This document shows positions 6,323 to 7,543 of a DNA stretch of 7,543 bases, one piece after another; the first letter of the stretch is position 1; each line of letters starts with the position of its first letter. The position numbers were made by a program, and so were the translations under genes. The stretch comes from Pseudomonadales bacterium (GTDB taxonomy: Bacteria > Pseudomonadota > Gammaproteobacteria > Pseudomonadales > Azotimanducaceae): assembly GCA_007128525.1 (NCBI GenBank), contig SKXG01000181.1, positions 1 through 7,543 of the forward strand, written 5' to 3'. The notes beneath the pieces are model-generated. The model saw only the letters and a program-made list of their open reading frames with translations. It did no database searches and was not told the DNA's origin.

Positions 6323-7234
6323 ATGTCCAGGACTACGGACGAACTCTATCGTATCGGCACAGTGGCCAAGCTCACTGGCATCAGTGTTGAGTGCCTGCGG
6401 GCCTGGGAGCGGCGCTATGGCCTGCAACCCACCCAGCGCACCGGCAATGCCCGCTTCTACAGCCGTCAGCAGCTCAAGCGCCTGCAGCAAATCAAGGCCC
6501 TGCTGGACCAGGGGCATCCGATCAGCAGTCTGGTGGAGCTGTCCGCAGAACAACTTGATGCGCGCCTGCGTCCACCTGTACAGGAGGGCTGGCGCAGCCG
6601 GGGCCTGGCGCAGCTCGGGCTGGTCGGGCCGGATCTGTTGCTGCTCGAACAGCAGAGCCCGGACAATGATCAGGCCGAAGTTACCCAGCGCTGGGTCAGC
6701 CTGGATGACTTCGTCACCAGCCACCCACTGGAGCGGGCCCAGCTCGACGCTGTCGCCCTGCAGCTGCCCAGCCTGAACCTCGGCGATCTCGAACGCGCCT
6801 GCGACGCAGCGCCGGACTGCCGCCTCATCGCGCTGTATCAGTTCGCCAGTCAGGATGCGTTGGCCAAGGCGCAGACCATGGGCGTTCAGACCCTAGCCTG
6901 GCCGCTGGCCTGGGAAGACCTGATTCAGGCCTGCGCCACACCGGCTGAGGGTGGACGCCGGCCGGGCAAGTCTGCGCCACGCCGTTACAGCGACCACGAG
7001 CTGGTGGCGCTTGCTTCCCGCGCCATGCAACGCGGCGAGAGCACACCGCGCCATCTGGTCTCGCTGATCAGCAACCTCAACGCCTTCACCGCCTACGCCA
7101 CACAGTGCATTACCGAACAACCGGCCGACGCCGAGCTACACGAACATCTGCGTGAAGCCGTATCCCACGCCCGCGCGCAACTGGAGCGCGCACTGGCCCA
7201 GGTCGCGGAAGCCAAGGCTCTGCACAGCAACTGA
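6323..7234 (+). CDS. MerR-family transcriptional regulator, CarH/LitR-like DNA-binding domain without cobalamin motif
   Basis: A 303-aa DNA-binding regulator. Residues 9-80 are a MerR-type winged helix: YRIGTVAKLTGISVECLRAW, then ERRYGLQPTQRTGNARFYS, as in the CarA/CarH/LitR branch, which keeps a WERRYGL phrase. Residues about 92-205 alternate strand and helix like a degenerate Rossmann domain (LVGPDLLLLEQ, CRLIALYQF, VQTLAWP). The B12-binding signature DxHxxG and the Trp...Glu-His cap motif of CarH are absent, so cobalamin-dependent light sensing is not supported. Residues about 221-300 are helical (RRYSDHELVALASRAM, then HLVSLISNLNAF), a C-terminal block I recall from other proteobacterial MerR-like regulators. 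The ATG at 6323 sits 25 nt from the predicted transcript start; the Shine-Dalgarno is weak. TGTACA boxes lie on both sides of the gene. No clear terminator separates it from the downstream RNA locus. Confidence 0.85.
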   Translation: MSRTTDELYRIGTVAKLTGISVECLRAWERRYGLQPTQRTGNARFYSRQQLKRLQQIKALLDQGHPISSLVELSAEQLDARLRPPVQEGWRSRGLAQLGLVGPDLLLLEQQSPDNDQAEVTQRWVSLDDFVTSHPLERAQLDAVALQLPSLNLGDLERACDAAPDCRLIALYQFASQDALAKAQTMGVQTLAWPLAWEDLIQACATPAEGGRRPGKSAPRRYSDHELVALASRAMQRGESTPRHLVSLISNLNAFTAYATQCITEQPADAELHEHLREAVSHARAQLERALAQVAEAKALHSN

Positions 7235-7266
7235 ACAGCGTGTCTTCCGACGCCACACAAAAAACC

Positions 7267-7283
7267 TGTACACAACCTGTACA
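7267..7283 (+). promoter_or_regulatory. Direct-repeat operator: two TGTACA boxes with 11-bp period
   Basis: TGTACA occurs at 7267-7272 and 7278-7283, exactly 11 bp (one helical turn) apart, each preceded by AACC. They end 6 bp before the -35 box of the downstream promoter. A further TGTACT lies at 7304-7309 in its spacer. CarH/LitR-type regulators bind 11-bp direct repeats with a TnTACA-like core next to -35, so the MerR protein encoded just upstream is the natural candidate binder. That pairing is inference. Confidence 0.6.
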
Positions 7284-7289
7284 AAACGC

Positions 7290-7318
7290 TTGACTTGCCA
7301 CTCTGTACTGGACAGAAT
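7290..7318 (+). promoter_or_regulatory. Sigma70 promoter driving the structured RNA
   Basis: TTGACT (7290-7295), a 17-bp spacer and CAGAAT (7313-7318) match sigma70 at five of six and four of six bases. Transcription would begin around 7324-7326. The spacer and -10 contain GTACTGGACA (7305-7314), identical to the 10-mer at the -35 of the MerR promoter. A regulator bound here or at the upstream TGTACA pair would be expected to repress, or in MerR fashion to remodel, the promoter. Confidence 0.6.
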
Positions 7319-7324
7319 CGCAGC

Positions 7325-7438
7325 TAACAACAGTTTCGGCGTGGCAGCGGCTTCTAGATGCAGTCCTCCCTTTCAAGTGTCCTTCCCCCAGAAGTTGAAG
7401 CCGCCTTCGCCGGCCCCGGCCGGCGACACGCCTTTTTT
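7325..7438 (+). ncRNA. Candidate small structured RNA (three-way junction, C-rich loop), about 115 nt
   Basis: The segment folds by perfect complementarity. The outer stem is GGCGTG (7338-7343) with CACGCC (7427-7432). The first inner stem is GCGGCTTC (7347-7354) with GAAGCCGC (7397-7404). The second inner stem is CGCCGGCC (7408-7415) with GGCCGGCG (7418-7425). Only 3, 3 and 1 unpaired bases join them, and TTTTTT follows the outer stem directly. The 42-nt loop of the first inner stem is pyrimidine-rich, with CCTCCC (7365-7370) and CCTTCCCCC (7381-7389), which could pair with G-rich Shine-Dalgarno sequences. The 5' end is set from the promoter, the 3' end from the T-run. I do not recognise an Rfam family; the C-rich loop recalls Xanthomonas sX13-type or alphaproteobacterial anti-SD RNAs only in style. 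It could instead be an attenuating leader of the next gene. Confidence 0.55.
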
Positions 7439-7440
7439 AT
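7408..7440 (+). terminator. Rho-independent terminator of the structured RNA
   Basis: The GC-only hairpin CGCCGGCC/GGCCGGCG (7408-7425) is followed seven bases later by TTTTTTAT (7433-7440). The seven intervening bases are mostly CACGCC, which pairs with GGCGTG at 7338-7343, so helix reaches the T-run directly. A short alternative, GGCG-ACA-CGCC (7422-7432), also abuts it. Confidence 0.65.
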
Positions 7441-7469
7441 TCTCTCGGCCTGATCAAACCGGCCAGCTG

Positions 7470-7489
7470 CAGGCCCGATACCGGGCCTG
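7470..7489. repeat. Perfect 8-bp hairpin with ATAC loop
   Basis: CAGGCCCG (7470-7477) and CGGGCCTG (7482-7489) form a strong stem with a 4-nt loop, 32 nt after the T-run. No T-run follows on either strand, so it is not a standard intrinsic terminator. It may be a leader structure, a second stem-loop of a longer transcript, or an intergenic palindromic repeat copy. Confidence 0.5.
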
Positions 7490-7543
7490 TCTGCAAACGC
7501 TTCCAGAACCCTCATAAACCCCCACTGAAAGCCCGCAAACCAC

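Larger units (their letters stand above)
7235..7543. other. 309-nt region without a convincing protein gene
   Basis: After the MerR stop the region holds, in order, two TGTACA boxes, a sigma70 promoter, a folded RNA element ending in a T-run, and an isolated 8-bp hairpin at 7470-7489. No frame shows family-like protein with a ribosome binding site. The plus-strand frame open from 7152 to 7517 is the MerR gene read out of frame, continuing by chance. The next gene must begin beyond the window. Confidence 0.7.

Noticed and set aside
6575..6584. CCTGTACAGG palindrome inside the merR coding region, resembling the operator boxes.
   Set aside because: Single site within codons for a conserved-length protein and far from any promoter; chance is the simpler reading, though it could be a roadblock site.
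7339..7432. A cobalamin riboswitch or other known riboswitch in the region after the MerR gene.
   Set aside because: The element is too short, and I see no B12-box or other riboswitch core; the three stems do not match a class I know.
7358..7453. A 31-codon plus-strand reading frame (ATG at 7358, TGA at 7451-7453) inside the structured RNA.
   Set aside because: It has no Shine-Dalgarno, runs through the terminator stem and T-run (Phe-Phe codons), and its bases are explained by the perfect stems. A dual-function RNA cannot be excluded.

Overview
The window reads as chromosome of a GC-rich (roughly 60% or more) gammaproteobacterium. An oligopeptidase B of bacterial type, a c-di-GMP-type EAL protein, dense gene packing and strong third-position GC bias fit Xanthomonadales/Chromatiales-like lineages, but the genus cannot be fixed from sequence alone. 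No insertion sequence, CRISPR array, tRNA or rRNA is visible.

Layout. (1) 1-1284 (+) is the 3' two-thirds of an oligopeptidase B gene (ptrB), cut by the window edge, with an 18-bp tandem duplication across its stop codon. (2) 1301-3262 is a minus-strand block. An acyl-CoA synthetase of the AMP-binding family starts from an extended -10 promoter at about 3291-3299. It is followed by a small CxxC/CxxC zinc-ribbon protein and an intrinsic terminator whose U-tract lies on the minus strand. (3) 3263-3379 is a divergent intergenic region carrying a perfect inverted repeat. (4) 3380-5538 (+) is a two-gene unit: a receiver-like/EAL protein in which several signature residues of both domains are missing, and 2 nt later an aminoglycoside/macrolide-phosphotransferase-fold kinase. 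(5) 5680-6234 (+) is a RimI-like GNAT acetyltransferase behind a near-consensus sigma70 promoter. (6) 6323-7234 (+) is a MerR-type regulator with a CarH/LitR-like DNA-binding domain but no visible cobalamin motif. (7) 7235-7543 has no convincing protein gene. It holds two TGTACA boxes exactly 11 bp apart, a good sigma70 promoter (7290-7318), and about 115 nt that fold by perfect complementarity into a three-way junction ending in TTTTTT.

The most interesting part is the right end. The regulator's own promoter and the downstream promoter share the 10-mer GTACTGGACA and both carry TGTACA-type boxes. This suggests that the MerR protein controls itself and an adjacent small structured RNA with a C-rich, anti-Shine-Dalgarno-like loop. 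The alternative is that the structure is a terminator-bearing leader of a gene beyond the window. The geometry resembles CarH/LitR operators (11-bp direct repeats near -35), but the protein lacks the residues that make CarH light-sensitive, so the signal is unknown. The other genes look like ordinary housekeeping or accessory functions that are not obviously linked in one pathway.
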